DNA from: Lanius collurio
Taxonomy: Eukaryota > Chordata > Aves > Passeriformes > Laniidae
Length of the DNA: 64,000 nt
NCBI GenBank assembly: GCA_020086605.1
Contig: JACBWW010000004.1
Location: forward strand, 11,299,911-11,363,910
Direction: 5' to 3'
The notes beneath the pieces were generated by a model. That model worked only from the letters and a program-made list of their open reading frames with translations. It had not been told where the DNA came from and did no database searches. Each line of letters opens with the position of its first letter. Positions within the stretch are counted from its first letter, which is position 1. The translations under genes and the position numbers were made by a program. Shown here one piece after another: positions 10,274 to 22,100 of the stretch.

Positions 10274-13200
10274 GCTCTGAAAGGAGAGGAGATGGGTCAC
10301 CCAGTGTGAAACCAGGCAAGCATTCAAAGAAGAGAAGTTGCTGCAACTTAAGTTTTTCTAGAAAAGTTGTCCATTTGCATGTTCTCCGCCACTTTCTCTT
10401 TTTGGAGTCCAGAAGAAATGAAGGAATATGTAGTTTATAGTTCAGTTCAGAAAGGAGACAGAGCATGTGGGCATGCTGTAGATACAGGAAAACCTTCTGT
10501 GGGAGGGTCTGTAATGCCTACTCTCAGAGCCATAATTTAATGTCTTAATTCATGTGAGGGAGGCATAACTTACTGTATTTTGGGGTTGTCTTATACAGAA
10601 CCAGGAGCTGGACTCAACCCTTGTGGGTCCCTTCCAACCCATGATATTCTGTGGTTCTATTCTGTTGTTCTGGTCTATGGTCCTATGATTTTTCATCAGT
10701 GGCTGGCTACCTGATGAGCTTGTAGATTTGATTTGATGTTGCTCTAGTTGCAACCACATTTACTGGCATATGAATCTTGTGGGGGTTTTATATAAATTAT
10801 TAGAACAGTTGAAAGCTGAAATTAAACTCTGTGAACTGCTGGGAAAAAAAAGCAATTTAGAAAGGGACTCTATAACTGGACAACCTTAGTTTTGTTCCTT
10901 CTGTGGCAACCCCTCAAAACTGGAGTCTTCAATTAGTTCCTCAAATTCTTCTTCCCACATCTGTTTGACTCTTGCACACAGAAGTGAATTTGGGGTGCTA
11001 TTTGAGCAGATAGCAGGGACAAAAATTTCCTCATTCCCATGTTGTTCAGTGTTCCAAGAAATGGCTCTGCCCTTGGTAGGTATCAGAGGTGGTGGTCCCA
11101 GTTGTACTGCCATCCACCTCCTTGCTGAGGCTTTGTTAACTTCTCCCTGGAGTGTTTTGTACGTGAATTTATACATTTCGTCAATTCTGACAGCCTAAGT
11201 ATTTCCCAAAGCTGCTTCTAAAACTTTTGGCTGTGCTTGCTATTATTTTTACCTCATGCCCAGTGTCATCAATATGGGTATTGATATACTCTTATATAAC
11301 TCAAATGTCAAAACAGCAGTCTGAAAAATGAAAATTCCCTAAAGTTTTGGACCTTCAAAATCACATTCTGTTTTTTATAAGGACATTTGCTAGTTATAAT
11401 TAATAGGAATTGATACTTATTATTTGAAATATTTTTCATATTAATAAAACATAATCAAAATATGTTCTACTTGATACATTTTAGCTCTTTCTATGCTTTC
11501 TACACTTCCCTATTTTTCCTTTAAAGCAGTCAGTAAGTGTGGTCCTACTAGTTCTTTTACTTGTCTCATGATTCCCAGTTAGTGCTGCTGATGTAATTCT
11601 TCTTTGACCTCCTGACAAAGAAACTGAGAAACATACATGGCAATTTTCTGCCTTAGGTATGTTCCCTGCCCTGATGGGAACACAAGTCTTTGGATAAGGT
11701 GCCCAAGCCTTTACACAATTATTCTCTTCAGTAATCACCTTCTCAACAGACCAGGACCTATTGTGTCTTTAAAACCTGCAAGAAGACACCTTCCCCTTGC
11801 TGCTGCTTCAGAGGACATCTTTCCCAATATGCTGGACATGAGGTTCCCACCCTACTGTATCCCCTGAGCTCACTGCATTAGAGCACCAGGGCCAGCCTTT
11901 GCTTCTAGCACCTCTTGTGGTTATGAATCTAACTGAAATTAATTTCTTCTCTCTTCTTGCAGGCCCATGAGCATTCCTCCACTGCAGTGATAGTCATTGC
12001 CTCTCTGAAGGGTTCAAGTCAAGGTGGTTATGTCATCATTTTGTTTGCCTGGGATGTGAGTCTTCCTCCCTTGCTTTCAAGTTTATGTGAAGAGCCATAA
12101 ACCGCTGGTGCCCCTTCATCTCCTCCCCACATCTTTTGCTGCGCATTAACTCTATTGTTTGCCTTGTGTATTTGACTCTCTATTTATTTTCTATGGACTC
12201 AGAGGTTTATGAGATATTCTGCCCAAACTCCCTCTCCTTGTATTTTAGATTCTCTATCGTGTTGGTCTCCTCAGGAGCCTCAGCAGATGGCTTAAATTTC
12301 AGCACTGAACAAATATGTGCCAAAGGTTAATGCTATTTTTTTTCTGAGAGTTTGTCTCTGAATGTTTCAGACCAGCCACAGACTGTTAATCATCAGCATT
12401 CCCCCCCTGCCCCCGCATTCAGATTGATTCAATGCACATTAGCAAACACTTCTGGGGTTTTGTTTGTGTTTTGGTAGCACAAACAGGTTTGTTTCTTTTT
12501 ACTCTCATTCAAATTTCTCTAACACTGTTTCTTTACGACCTTTGTCAAAAATGAACAATACTGGAAACAGCTTTTCAGAATCAAATATTGCGTGAAGCAA
12601 AGCTATCTTCTGACCACCTTCTTTTTCTCCTGGCACTTATTGTTCACAGCTCCAGAGTCTACTTAAAGCAAACGTGCTCCATAGCTGAGAAGTTGGTTGA
12701 TGAACAGTCGAGTCATATTTACAAGAAAGCTGCTTAACGACAGTCTCAAGCAAAGGAGGAGAAAAAGCTCTTTCCTGATTACCATGAGTTTAACTCTTGT
12801 ATTGTTGCCTCATGAATTCTGTTATTCCCATCCCTCAGCAACTTACACTTCAGACAGCAGATGAATGGTGGAGCTTTGTTGATGGTTGTACTCGTTGCTA
12901 GGGGACAGTCTGAGGGGGGTGAATCATGTCATTTACAGTCAGCCTAAAGGAACATTTTGAAATGTTTGAGCTTGGAAAGTTCCTTCTGTAGTCTGTGTTG
13001 TTGAAAATTGAGTGCTTTGTGGCTGTGAAAACTGCTTTAAAAATACACATGATGATAACAGAGGCATTAAACACACTGGTGTCTTTAGTAGCTTGTGTCT
13101 ATGCATGTGTCGTAAATCAGAGTTCTGGTGCTTCTTATTTTTTGATAATTATGTTCTTAGTTAAAAGCTGACCATATGAAATGGAGCAAAACAAAATCGT

Positions 13201-13579
13201 TGCAAATCACATTAAACTTAAATAGTGCAAGTTTTCATCCTTGCTTTTCTGTAAGAAGCATGATTTCTAAATGCAATTGCTTGTACATGTCTGGATCTGA
13301 ACTTTCTTGGATATTTTCGTTGGTATTTGTTTTATTTTATCTTCTGTGGGAAGGCAGCAGCTTAGGTACCAACGTGAGGTTTACAAGATATATCTTTGGT
13401 GGAACAGAAGGTGGGTGAATAAAAGTGCTCTCGTTATAAATGCTAAGGCATAGTTTGGAGAGGACGTGGAGGAAACAGCACATACCCAACTGGGGCTGAC
13501 AGGTCTGACACGGAATTACCGAGGGGAAACTCCTCCACAAGCGTTCTGGGGGCTCAGAACCAGAGTATGTGTTTTGTCC
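10274..13579. other. Intergenic between LTR and upstream CpG island
   Basis: Mostly AT-rich DNA. Apart from the CR1 fragment at about 10598-10690, the only mildly suggestive content is two minus-strand open stretches (10886-11176 and 11481-11738). Their amino-acid composition looks less random than their neighbours', but I recognise no homology. No exon or RNA gene was identified. Confidence 0.6.
10598..10690 (+). mobile_element. CR1 LINE 3'-end fragment, sense orientation
   Basis: Contains the CR1 3' block 'aggagctggactcaaccc', then 'tgtgggtcccttccaaccc', followed by degenerate copies of the terminal ATTCTATG-type octamer (gatattctgtg, gttctattctg, tcctatgat). The element is heavily 5'-truncated, as usual for CR1. 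Boundaries are approximate. Confidence 0.8.
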
Positions 13580-14095
13580 AAGGCGGGCAGCCTGCCCTCC
13601 GCAGCCCCGCGCCCAGGGCAGCTCTCAGCGGAGCTCCGGGCAAGCCTGGGCTTGTTCCTGCCCGGGGCAGCCGGGCTCTGCCGCCCGCAGCCTGAGCCTC
13701 GGCTGGTTGGGGGAGACTCGCAGCTACTCAGCCTTCCCAGTGTGCGTCCAGCCGGCCTGCAGCCCCTCGCAGCACCGCATCCCCCCTGCCCCATGCGTGT
13801 TGAAGCAGTTTATCAGTATTTTCCAGACCACACCAGTGCTCCCAGCGCATTTCAAAACAAGGAAAATATTATTTCCCACTGCTGCTCTGCTTTCGGCATC
13901 CGACGACAGCGCGCAGTCGCTTCCCGCGCCCCCGCCCGCCGCCGCCAGAGGGCGCCCGGCCCCCGCCCGCCGTGGCCGAGGTGGCGGCGCCCGCATTCCC
14001 AGCCGCGTTCCCGGCCCTCGCCCGTCCCGCTGCCCCGCCGCCAGCGCCCGCCTCCCTACTGCCCGGGGCCAAATATTTCCCGTAAGGCAGGCAGG
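13580..14095. promoter_or_regulatory. Upstream CpG island, about 1.3-1.8 kb before the CCDC88C promoter
   Basis: About 500 bp of CpG-dense, GC-rich sequence in an AT-rich setting, the usual sign of a constitutive vertebrate promoter or insulator. It contains GC boxes, a CTCF-like motif and, at its 3' edge, two possible + strand splice donors (GTAAGG at 14082 and GTAAGA at 14155). It could hold an alternative non-coding first exon of CCDC88C or start a non-coding RNA. The long ORFs in it on both strands are products of high GC, with no family similarity I recognise. Confidence 0.7.
13939..13957 (+). promoter_or_regulatory. CTCF-like binding motif
   Basis: The stretch GCCGCCAGAGGGCGCCC matches the CTCF core (GCCRCCAGRGGGCGC as I recall it) at essentially every strong position, read on the + strand. 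It sits within the upstream CpG island. Confidence 0.7.
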
Positions 14096-14942
14096 CACCT
14101 TCAATAACGCGTGAGCATTTGGCAGCTAACAGCATCCCCAGGAACGTGTCCTGGGTAAGAAGTTTGGGTTTTATAACTGTGCTCCATGATGCGCCCTCCC
14201 TTTCAATTATCTCACAACTGGCAACACCTGGATCGGACTATGCAGCTGTTGCTTCTTTCCAGGAGTCTGTTTGTCCTACAAACGAGTTGTATCCAAATTG
14301 TGAAAAGTGGGAAAGCATTCTTCCATCTTTATTCTGTCCTCTGTGAGTAAGTCTATATATTTTTCAACTACTAAGTTGTTTTTTGCTTGTAAACAAGTTG
14401 CAATTCATATGTACCAGTGGGAGTTATCCGTCCTTGTCTACAGGGCTGCCTAAAATAAAGATCCCCATGAAGCAGATCATTAAACCCGATCTTCAGTGGT
14501 ACAAGCAGGCCTCTACAATGAACAGTAGTGTCTATCATTTAGTAATAGTTTGCTGGCAAACTGCTCTAGTCCCTCGGGCACAACAACAGATGTCTCTCCC
14601 TTAGCCGATGCACAAACACACATGCACCCACCCCCTTAACAAAAATACGTACCGAAGGCAGGTGGTTAATAATAACCAGAATTTCAGATAGGCCTTGTCT
14701 GACTGTGAAAGATGCAAAATGTATTTTGTGAGTTCAGTATGATCAAACAAGAAATAGGCAGAATGCACTAAAATGTGGCTAATGCACAGGCTGATAAATA
14801 CCAGAGATAAAAGACTGCATATGTGAAAAACAGAGCAAACTGTCAAACAGAAGTCCTGGCACAAAAAAAACCCACTATGTGACACCGTGCATTAAACTAG
14901 TCAGCTTCATCACTAAATTATTTCTCTTGAAGTTCTGAGCCT
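14096..14942. other. Intergenic, between CpG islands
   Basis: Ordinary AT-rich sequence running from the edge of the upstream CpG island to the assembly gap. No exon or repeat was recognised beyond the possible splice donor at 14155. Confidence 0.6.
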
Positions 14943-15335
14943 NNNNNNNNNNNNNNNNNNNNNNNNNNNNNNNNNNNNNNNNNNNNNNNNNNNNNNNNNN
15001 NNNNNNNNNNNNNNNNNNNNNNNNNNNNNNNNNNNNNNNNNNNNNNNNNNNNNNNNNNNNNNNNNNNNNNNNNNNNNNNNNNNNNNNNNNNNNNNNNNNN
15101 NNNNNNNNNNNNNNNNNNNNNNNNNNNNNNNNNNNNNNNNNNNNNNNNNNNNNNNNNNNNNNNNNNNNNNNNNNNNNNNNNNNNNNNNNNNNNNNNNNNN
15201 NNNNNNNNNNNNNNNNNNNNNNNNNNNNNNNNNNNNNNNNNNNNNNNNNNNNNNNNNNNNNNNNNNNNNNNNNNNNNNNNNNNNNNNNNNNNNNNNNNNN
15301 NNNNNNNNNNNNNNNNNNNNNNNNNNNNNNNNNNN
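14943..15335. other. Assembly gap (393 Ns)
   Basis: An unbroken run of N. The right flank is extremely GC-rich (GCC repeats), a typical cause of sequencing drop-out. The gap probably hides the upstream part of the CCDC88C CpG island and possibly its transcription start. Confidence 0.99.
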
Positions 15336-15718
15336 CCCCCGCCGCCGCCGCCCATTGGCCGGCCCGGCCCCCTCCGCCCCTCCCATTGGCGGCGGCCGCT
15401 GCCCCTCACGCCGCCGCCGCCGCCGCCCGGGTCTAATTGCCGGGGCTCGGGCACGCCCCGCCACAGGTACCGCGGCGGCCGGAGCGGAGCGGTTGTGGTG
15501 CTGCTCAGGGCCGTCCTGTGGGAGCTCTGCGCCCTTGCTCCTGGCCCCTGGGCGTTTGGCCTGGCGTCTCAGCTCCCTTCTACCAGCGTGGCTCGCTCTT
15601 GCCTGGGGAGCCCCTACTGCAGCTACGGGCGAGCTCGGCGAGGGGAGACCGGCCTGTTGCCGTTGGGAGGAGGGAGCGCGGCGAGCGGCCCCGCGTGTGC
15701 CAGCGGGGCGGGGGAGCG

Positions 15719-15745
15719 ATGAGCCGCGCATTGTTTGCCCTGTAG
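15719..15745 (+). other. Upstream ORF 1 in CCDC88C leader (8 codons)
   Basis: ATG followed by MSRALFAL and TAG. The start context is moderate. It would affect translation only if included in the mRNA leader. Confidence 0.45.
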
Positions 15746-15777
15746 GCAGCGCCCGGCGGGCAGTGGGGCGGCGGGCC

Positions 15778-15807
15778 ATGGGCTCCGCGCCTTTGTCTCC
15801 CGAGTGA
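15778..15807 (+). other. Upstream ORF 2 in CCDC88C leader (9 codons, strong start context)
   Basis: ATG in a near-optimal GCCATGG context encodes MGSAPLSPE, then TGA, ending 48 nt before the main ATG at 15856. If transcribed it should capture scanning ribosomes, leaving the main start to leaky scanning or reinitiation. Confidence 0.5.
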
Positions 15808-15855
15808 GCCGGCCCCGCGTCCGCAGCCTCCCACCGCCGCCCGAGCCCCGGCGAC

Positions 15856-15915
15856 ATGGACGTGACCGTCTCCGAGCTCCTGGAGCTCTTCCTGCAGAGC
15901 CCCTTAGTGACCTGG
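15856..15915 (+). CDS. CCDC88C: CCDC88C (DAPLE) exon 1: start of the HOOK domain
   Basis: CCDC88C is a large cytoplasmic scaffold (around 2000 residues in mammals). Its N-terminal HOOK domain is followed by a long coiled coil, then C-terminal G-protein-activating and PDZ-binding motifs that link Frizzled/Dishevelled to non-canonical Wnt signalling. This exon encodes the first 20 residues, [20 protein letters not shown], which as I recall are those of vertebrate CCDC88C and differ clearly from the paralogue CCDC88A. The ATG has G at -3 and G at +4, a strong start context, and no in-frame upstream ATG joins it. The exon ends in phase 0 at GTGAGC. Confidence 0.96.
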
Positions 15916-16031
15916 GTGAGCAGAGCGGGGCGGCGGGCAGCGAGGGGGCAGCCGTCAGGGCAGCCCTGTCCTGCCGGGGTTGGCTGTGTCCGCCCGCCAT
16001 CCCTCAACCCGCTTTCGCCTTCCTCCGGCAG
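15916..16031 (+). other. CCDC88C: CCDC88C intron 1 (116 bp)
   Basis: A very short, GC-rich phase-0 intron with donor GTGAGC and acceptor ctccggcag. It lies wholly inside the CpG island. Its removal joins Trp20 to Val21 in the order expected for the family. Confidence 0.93.
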
Positions 16032-16132
16032 GTGAAAACCTTCGGGGACCTGGGGAGTGGCGACCAGGACAACCTCGGCATCTACATGGACCTGGTGGAT
16101 GGCGTGGTCCTGAACAAAATCATGCTGCAGAT
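16032..16132 (+). CDS. CCDC88C: CCDC88C exon 2: HOOK domain
   Basis: This 101-nt exon carries 33 full codons (residues 21-53) plus two bases of the next. The peptide begins [20 protein letters not shown] and ends [13 protein letters not shown], followed by the split Ile codon AT|A. VKTF..L and YMDLVDG..LN.IMLQI are hallmarks of the HOOK (calponin-homology-like) fold of the Hook/Girdin/DAPLE family, which binds dynein light intermediate chain or microtubules in relatives. The donor GTGAGT is consensus. Confidence 0.96.
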
Positions 16133-19100
16133 GTGAGTGGGGTCGGAGGGCGGCAGACATGAGGGGGGCGCGCCCCGGCCCCTCCCGCGGGTGTGGGGCT
16201 CCGGCCGGAGCTTTCCTCATGCTGGGAGGGCGGCCTGGCGGTTTTCGTTTTGATTGCTCTTCGAAATATACGAAAAACAGTGGGGGAAAAAAGCTCCGAA
16301 CTAATCCTGTTCTATAAAATATTGTTTAACTTCTTTTTCTGGTCTTTATGCGTGGAGTGTGTGTGTTTTTTCTTTTTTTTCTTTTTTTTTTTTTTTCTCA
16401 CTCACTTATCTCAGTTATTCACGCACGCTACAGTGGAAGGTGTGTGGCAGTACAAAGAAGGAAATGAAAGTACAGTATCATATAAAGCTTTACTGGGAGG
16501 GTTTCATCTGAACTTTGTCTAGTCTTGCGTAAACTTCGATACTGAGTACATAATTTGGAAAAAACCCTCAGTGCTACCTCTTTCAGGTGGCACTGTAAGG
16601 CCATGTGTTGAGGGACCTTAGGAACTGGTTAAAAGATGGAGGGCTGAAAATACCCTAACATCGAAATGAATCGTTGTTAGGACTTGTGCTGTGTTTTTAA
16701 CCACATCCTTTCCTGTTGCTGATCTGCTGTGCTGTATGTGGAGCCTGGCTGGTTTTACTTTTGTCTGTATTTGCTTTTAAATATTCTGAAATACATATGA
16801 GAGAGTTTGTAGGGAGAAGTATTTGCCTGTCAGGGGAGGCGAGTTTTGAAGTCACTCAGTTTTGGCAGTACATTCTCTTGAGTGACTGAAATCAACTGAA
16901 GCTCTACCAGTGATTTGCAGTGTTAGTCAAAGTCAATCTAAATGAAGAATTCATATTAGAATCTTTTTGAATCTTGAGAAATAACATGAAGTCTGGCAAT
17001 CAATGCCTCACCCACTCAAGTTGCCAAGTTTTGTTATCTTCTGATACCTGGTTGTTCCATGTGAGAAGGTAATAAAATTTTCTTTTGATTTGATGTTACC
17101 AATGGTGAAAATTATGTACTGGAACTTAGATAGTGAAGCTGGTAAAGATCCATGATTCAGAACAGATCCCAGATCAGCCAGCACACATGGAGACAACAAA
17201 CTAGTGATGTAAAGTGTTAGCAGGGACAGAAGCCTCTTGGAAAGAGAAGGAATAATTTCCAGCATTTTTAAAGGAATAATTACTCTTTAAAAAAATTATT
17301 TTCTGCCAATTAAAGCCTCGAGTAGAAACGTTTAGATCCAGGTTTGTAGCTTTCCAAGGTGTGGGAAATTAAATTTTGATTTATGACCATTGTGTTTGGC
17401 ACAGAGATAACCAATCAAACTATCAAGGAACAGCAGCTGAGTTGGCTGCAGGTTTAACTAAACAGTAGTGTTATCCAAGACATTTATTTAATTATATGTG
17501 CAATAGTCTTCTTATTTAAAAACAAGAAAAAATAACAGAGTCACACTTAGTGACAAATATATGAAGTTATCTGGCTTTTGAATGACTGTGGCATTTTTAT
17601 GAGGGCTTTATTAGGTGGTGTGTGCAAACTTAAATATTTGTAGTTGGCCATTGAACTAAGTCTAAGGAGATAGAGTTGTTAAAGTGGAGGGAACAACTGA
17701 ACGGTGGTCTGGAGACAAGGAGAGAATGAGAAGATCTCATTGAAATAAGGAAGATAAGCATATAGGCTGGCTGAGTGCAGTGACACCAGTTGGCATTTTG
17801 TCTGATCTCATGTGATTATGAGAGATGTCCTGGCATGTTTACTTGTTTTAAGCAGTCAGGTAAATAAGTTGGTGGGGTTTTGGTTTTAATTTGTTTAGTT
17901 TTTTTTTTCCCCAAGAAACATCTCTGCTGGTGGTGTCTCAGAAAGTGAAGTGTGGGAGGCACGAGCACTGTGGAGTAGGAAACCTGTCCCATTATACACA
18001 GTTGGGCCTTTTTCCCCTCTTTTTTAGGGAGATTTACCAGTTCTTCTAATGGTGATTAAGGAGCTTGAAACCAAAAGCTTTGTACCGAGAGCCCAAGATT
18101 GTTCAATTTAGGAAGGACTGCAATTTTATTTACATATCCTGACCTAGCAAGGTGTGCAGGAGAGGTGCTGAGTGACCTTTACTTTTCCCTGGTTTTAACT
18201 TTAGAAATTGCAATGCAATTACTGCTTGCCTGTAAGTCAGGAAAATCTTGCAAGGCATGTTTCTGCCCCACAGAGCTTTCAGAATAAAAAAAATGTGTTT
18301 TTAAAAATTCTTGTTCACTGTTTTTAAGTCCTGGTCTCTGAAGACAGTTTTCAGTGCTTGGCTGGAGATTTCCTCCTGCTGAAAGTGTATTAATGAGGGC
18401 CTTTGATAAATCTAGAATTGGATTTGCCATGCCATGATAGTGTTGATTGCTTGAAAGCACAGATGCAGACATGTACACACATGTAGAGAGTTGGGGGTGG
18501 CAGCGTGAAAGAGCTGGGCTCCTGATGTGAAGAGCTGCATCATGGTTTGTGTGTTATTTCACTTGGAATTTTTTTATCCTGCTTGCCTGATTGTGGGAAC
18601 AGAAATAACAGAGGCACATGAGCTTGCATCCAAGCACCAGGTGTGATACAGTACTTTGCTGCAAATCAATGTGTTTCTTTCAGTGAAGATTTTGAAAGCC
18701 AGATTATTGGGAAACTCATTACTAAAAATACAACATTTCTGCTCTGCAGCGAAGCAGATTTTAAGTTTCATTCAGGGCAAAAAAGACAGGTGGATCTTTG
18801 AAGAAATCCAGATACACCTGTTGAGTGGAGATTGCTGAGTGGAGGTAAGGCTTTAGTTGTTTGAGTTGTGGGTGGGCTGTAGGAATTCAGTCAGCCCTAA
18901 TTTCTGTTGTAATGGTTTGGATTTTCCCCACGTGCTGTCTGGCAACTTTGGGTGGAGAAGATTCCAGCTGCTTTGTGTTGCGGTGTCAATGTTTTATAGG
19001 TGGTGGGTTCATCTCAGCAAGGCAGCTGTGTCACCAGAGAGATATGTGACAGCTATCTCTCACTTTTCCTCCTGCCAGGTCCCTGCTGGCTCTTTGACAG

Positions 19101-22100
19101 GAGGTGAAAATAGGGCTGTGCCTTCATTTCATCCTCTTCAGAAATGAACTGCCCCCAGGAACCCTAGCCCTCAATAAAATGTGGTTTGCTCAGGCTTGCC
19201 AAATGTAGCCATGGCACAAGGGCAGAGGAAGGGAACCTGACCTGGGTTTAGGCAGACTGCAGTCAGTAGGACACCAGCTGTTGGGCTTTGCTGGTGATCC
19301 CTTTGCTTACTGGTAATCTCTAAAACAAGCAAGACTATTTTTAAGAAAGTTGGGCATTGTTTGGTTTTCAGTAGGGGCACCTAGCTGTTAAATGAGTTAA
19401 ATTTAGTAGCAAGAGTCAGATAGCAGTGTTTGGTTTCTCCACTTAGAGACAAATGATTTTTCAAATAATTCTGTTGTAAATGAGTGATTTTGTTTGCCTG
19501 TGTCCTGCTCAAGTGTATATCCCAGCTTGATAATGCATGAAGGACAACACTGGCTTTTGCAGACTTGTACTACTGACTGAATGCTCTGCATACAAAAATG
19601 TTTGTTAATCTTCAAAGTACCGTGTTTCAAGATTGTATTGCTGATGGATTTATGTATACCAGGTTAGTGAGTTTCTCTGCAGACATACTTTAAAGAACTT
19701 TTTTCAGATGTCTATGTGTCACTTCCTGGTATGAAATCAGCACATGGTGACACTGCATGGACTGCCTTCAGTGTTGCAGTTGCAGCTGTGGCATAAACCT
19801 ACAAGAATAAACAAATATTTGCTCTATTTAACTTTCCAAATGAAACTTCTTATAAGAAAGAGTGTGGAGGTTTATGTAGGCATGTAAGTGTTTTCACATT
19901 GGCTTGTTCTAATTCTTCTAATTGATAATTGACTGCTTTTCTGTCAAAACATTTAGCAAACAGGAATGTGTGTAAGGAATACAGCTGATAACACTGTATA
20001 ACTAACACTATTTGTGTTAAAATCCCATTATAAACTGCACAGTAATAGGTTTTTTCCATTTCAGTGGCAGCTGTCATGGTTTTTGGTACTGCTGATGTGT
20101 TGTCTTTAGTTCAGACCACGTGACAGGAACAGCCACCTTGTGAGTGCCCACTCCTTGTGGCTTCTAGCAAATGGTATGAGCACCGCAAGGTTAGAGATGT
20201 GCATCTGTTTAATTTAAAATTTTAGAATCTTACTTAGAGGTGCATTTTCCTGCCATTTTCTAGGTAATTTAGGAATCTACCAGCCTTAGTGGCATTGCTT
20301 CACTTGATGACAGGGGAAGAAGTTGGGTGGTAGGAGAGTTGGAGTGGCCCCAGAGCGGTGTATTTTTGCTTAGTGCCTTGCCTGCAGAGCGAAGTGCTGC
20401 AGGATGGTAGGCCAGTCAGTTCCTTCTGGCATCTCATAACCCTTTGGGCCCGACTTGAGGGCTTTCCCCTTGCTCATCAGAATGACTTGTCAGAAACTGT
20501 AAGAATGGGATTGTCATTTTAAAATTTAAATGGGGGTTTTTATGTGGTTACTTTTATTAACTGATGACTTAAGGGATTGCATCTTCATGCACTTGAATTG
20601 CTGGCTCCATGCCTGCTGAACTTGTCACTTGATCTGTCTCCTGACCCTTCCTTTCCTCTATGTTCCTAGAAGAGTCATGAGAGTGTACAAACCAGATAAC
20701 TTCTTTAAAATGTTTGGGTATATAGTGAGGTTTGAGACTTTCCTACTGTTTATTTGGCTTAGGTGGGTTTTTACTGGTTTGTGGAGTACCTCCCTAAGTA
20801 ATGCCTCAGTCATGCAGTCTCAGTCTTATTTAGATAACCTTTTTGATCTTGAGGAGTCGGTGATTTTAAGAAAAAAGAAACGTAGTTTTCATTAGATTTG
20901 TATGTAAGGGAAGGACCAAACATCAAAGGACCAAAAAGTCATCTGAAGTGCTGTTCATGGATTTTTCAGCTAGATCCAGACATTAGTTTGTTTGAGGTTA
21001 CCTGGTTAGTGTTGCAAAAAAAAAAAAAGAAAAAAATCTCTTTAATTTTCAATGTGATCCATGGAAAGAGTTCCTTTCTATAAAATTCTTGATGAACAAG
21101 TTTCACCATACAAGCAGGTGCTATAATGTACAAAGTGTGGTACCAATAGCTGTCTTCTTTAGGGTAGGGTTGTCTTTAAGCACAGAAAGGAGAAATGGGA
21201 TCTTGCTTGTTGAGAAGGAATTGTTTAGTTTTCCTGCAAAGGCAATAACCCCTGTGGCAGGTTGAAGTATAGGCTGTGCTGGACTTGCACATCTTGTGCA
21301 GAGGGTTCTCTCTGAACTGAGCTGGTTACACAACGTGTTCAGAAAACTAGGGGTTTTTGGGCTACCTTCTATTTTCAGAAAAGCTTTTCCCTTGTTTTTT
21401 GATGGAGAAGTGGCAGGAGTGCCAGAGCTACACTGTGCTGCAGCTTGGCTGCAGGTTAAGAGGACCCTGAGGTCAGTGGCATTAAAGGCTCTTGGAGCAA
21501 TCAATTACGCTTAACGAAGATGACAGGATAAAAGCTCTGGAATTGCTTCTGAGGGCCTGGTCCTGATAGTACTTATGTTCTTGTAACAGTCTCCACTGTG
21601 CAAAAATGAGCAGATCTTGTCTAGGAAGTAGTTGCTCTGTGCCTTACATGCCTTTGAAAACCTCATCCAAGCCCTGCAGTTCCACTGCTGCAGCTGTTGA
21701 AGAAATATCCTCTTCTTCCCTGTGGCTCATCAGTGTGTTTTGTGGATTTTTGCCCCATTTTTGTGCAGTTCTGGGAAGGATTGTGGAGTAGTGACTGCTA
21801 GCCAGTCAAAGATCTCCATTCCTGGCCACAAACCTGGAACACTGCCAGACAGTGCCATGGCAGCATGCTGCCTACATGAGCTTTCACATGGAAATGAGAA
21901 CCGTAGGCTGACCCTTCTGTTTGGCCAGCTTCTCTTTACTGAATGTTTCTTCCCTTTTAGCTTCCCAGTTTGTTGTCATGGCCTTCCCTAAAAAAGCTGT
22001 ATCCAGCTTCCTTTGAGGTTCATCATCTGCTCAGACAGTACTGAAGGCAGGGTGCTGTCTGAGCTCGAGCCCAGGTGGTATTTATGCTTCTCCCTCAGTG

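Larger units (their letters stand above)
15336..15855 (+). promoter_or_regulatory. CCDC88C: CCDC88C CpG-island promoter and 5' leader
   Basis: CpG-dense sequence directly upstream of the CCDC88C start codon. It has two inverted CCAAT boxes (ATTGG at 15354-15358 and 15385-15389, 31 bp apart) and a GC box between them (cccctccgcccctccc), a TATA-less NF-Y/SP1-type promoter arrangement. The transcription start cannot be fixed from sequence. If it is near 15.4 kb, the leader is about 450 nt and contains the two upstream ORFs listed separately. Confidence 0.7.

Noticed and set aside
13466..14135. Long ORFs on both strands in the upstream CpG island
   Set aside because: Arg/Pro/Ala-rich translations typical of CpG islands. 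No recognisable domain and overlapping on both strands.
14913..16220. 435-codon minus-strand ORF across the N gap
   Set aside because: It exists only because Ns are read as unknown residues. It also overlaps CCDC88C exons 1 and 2 antisense.
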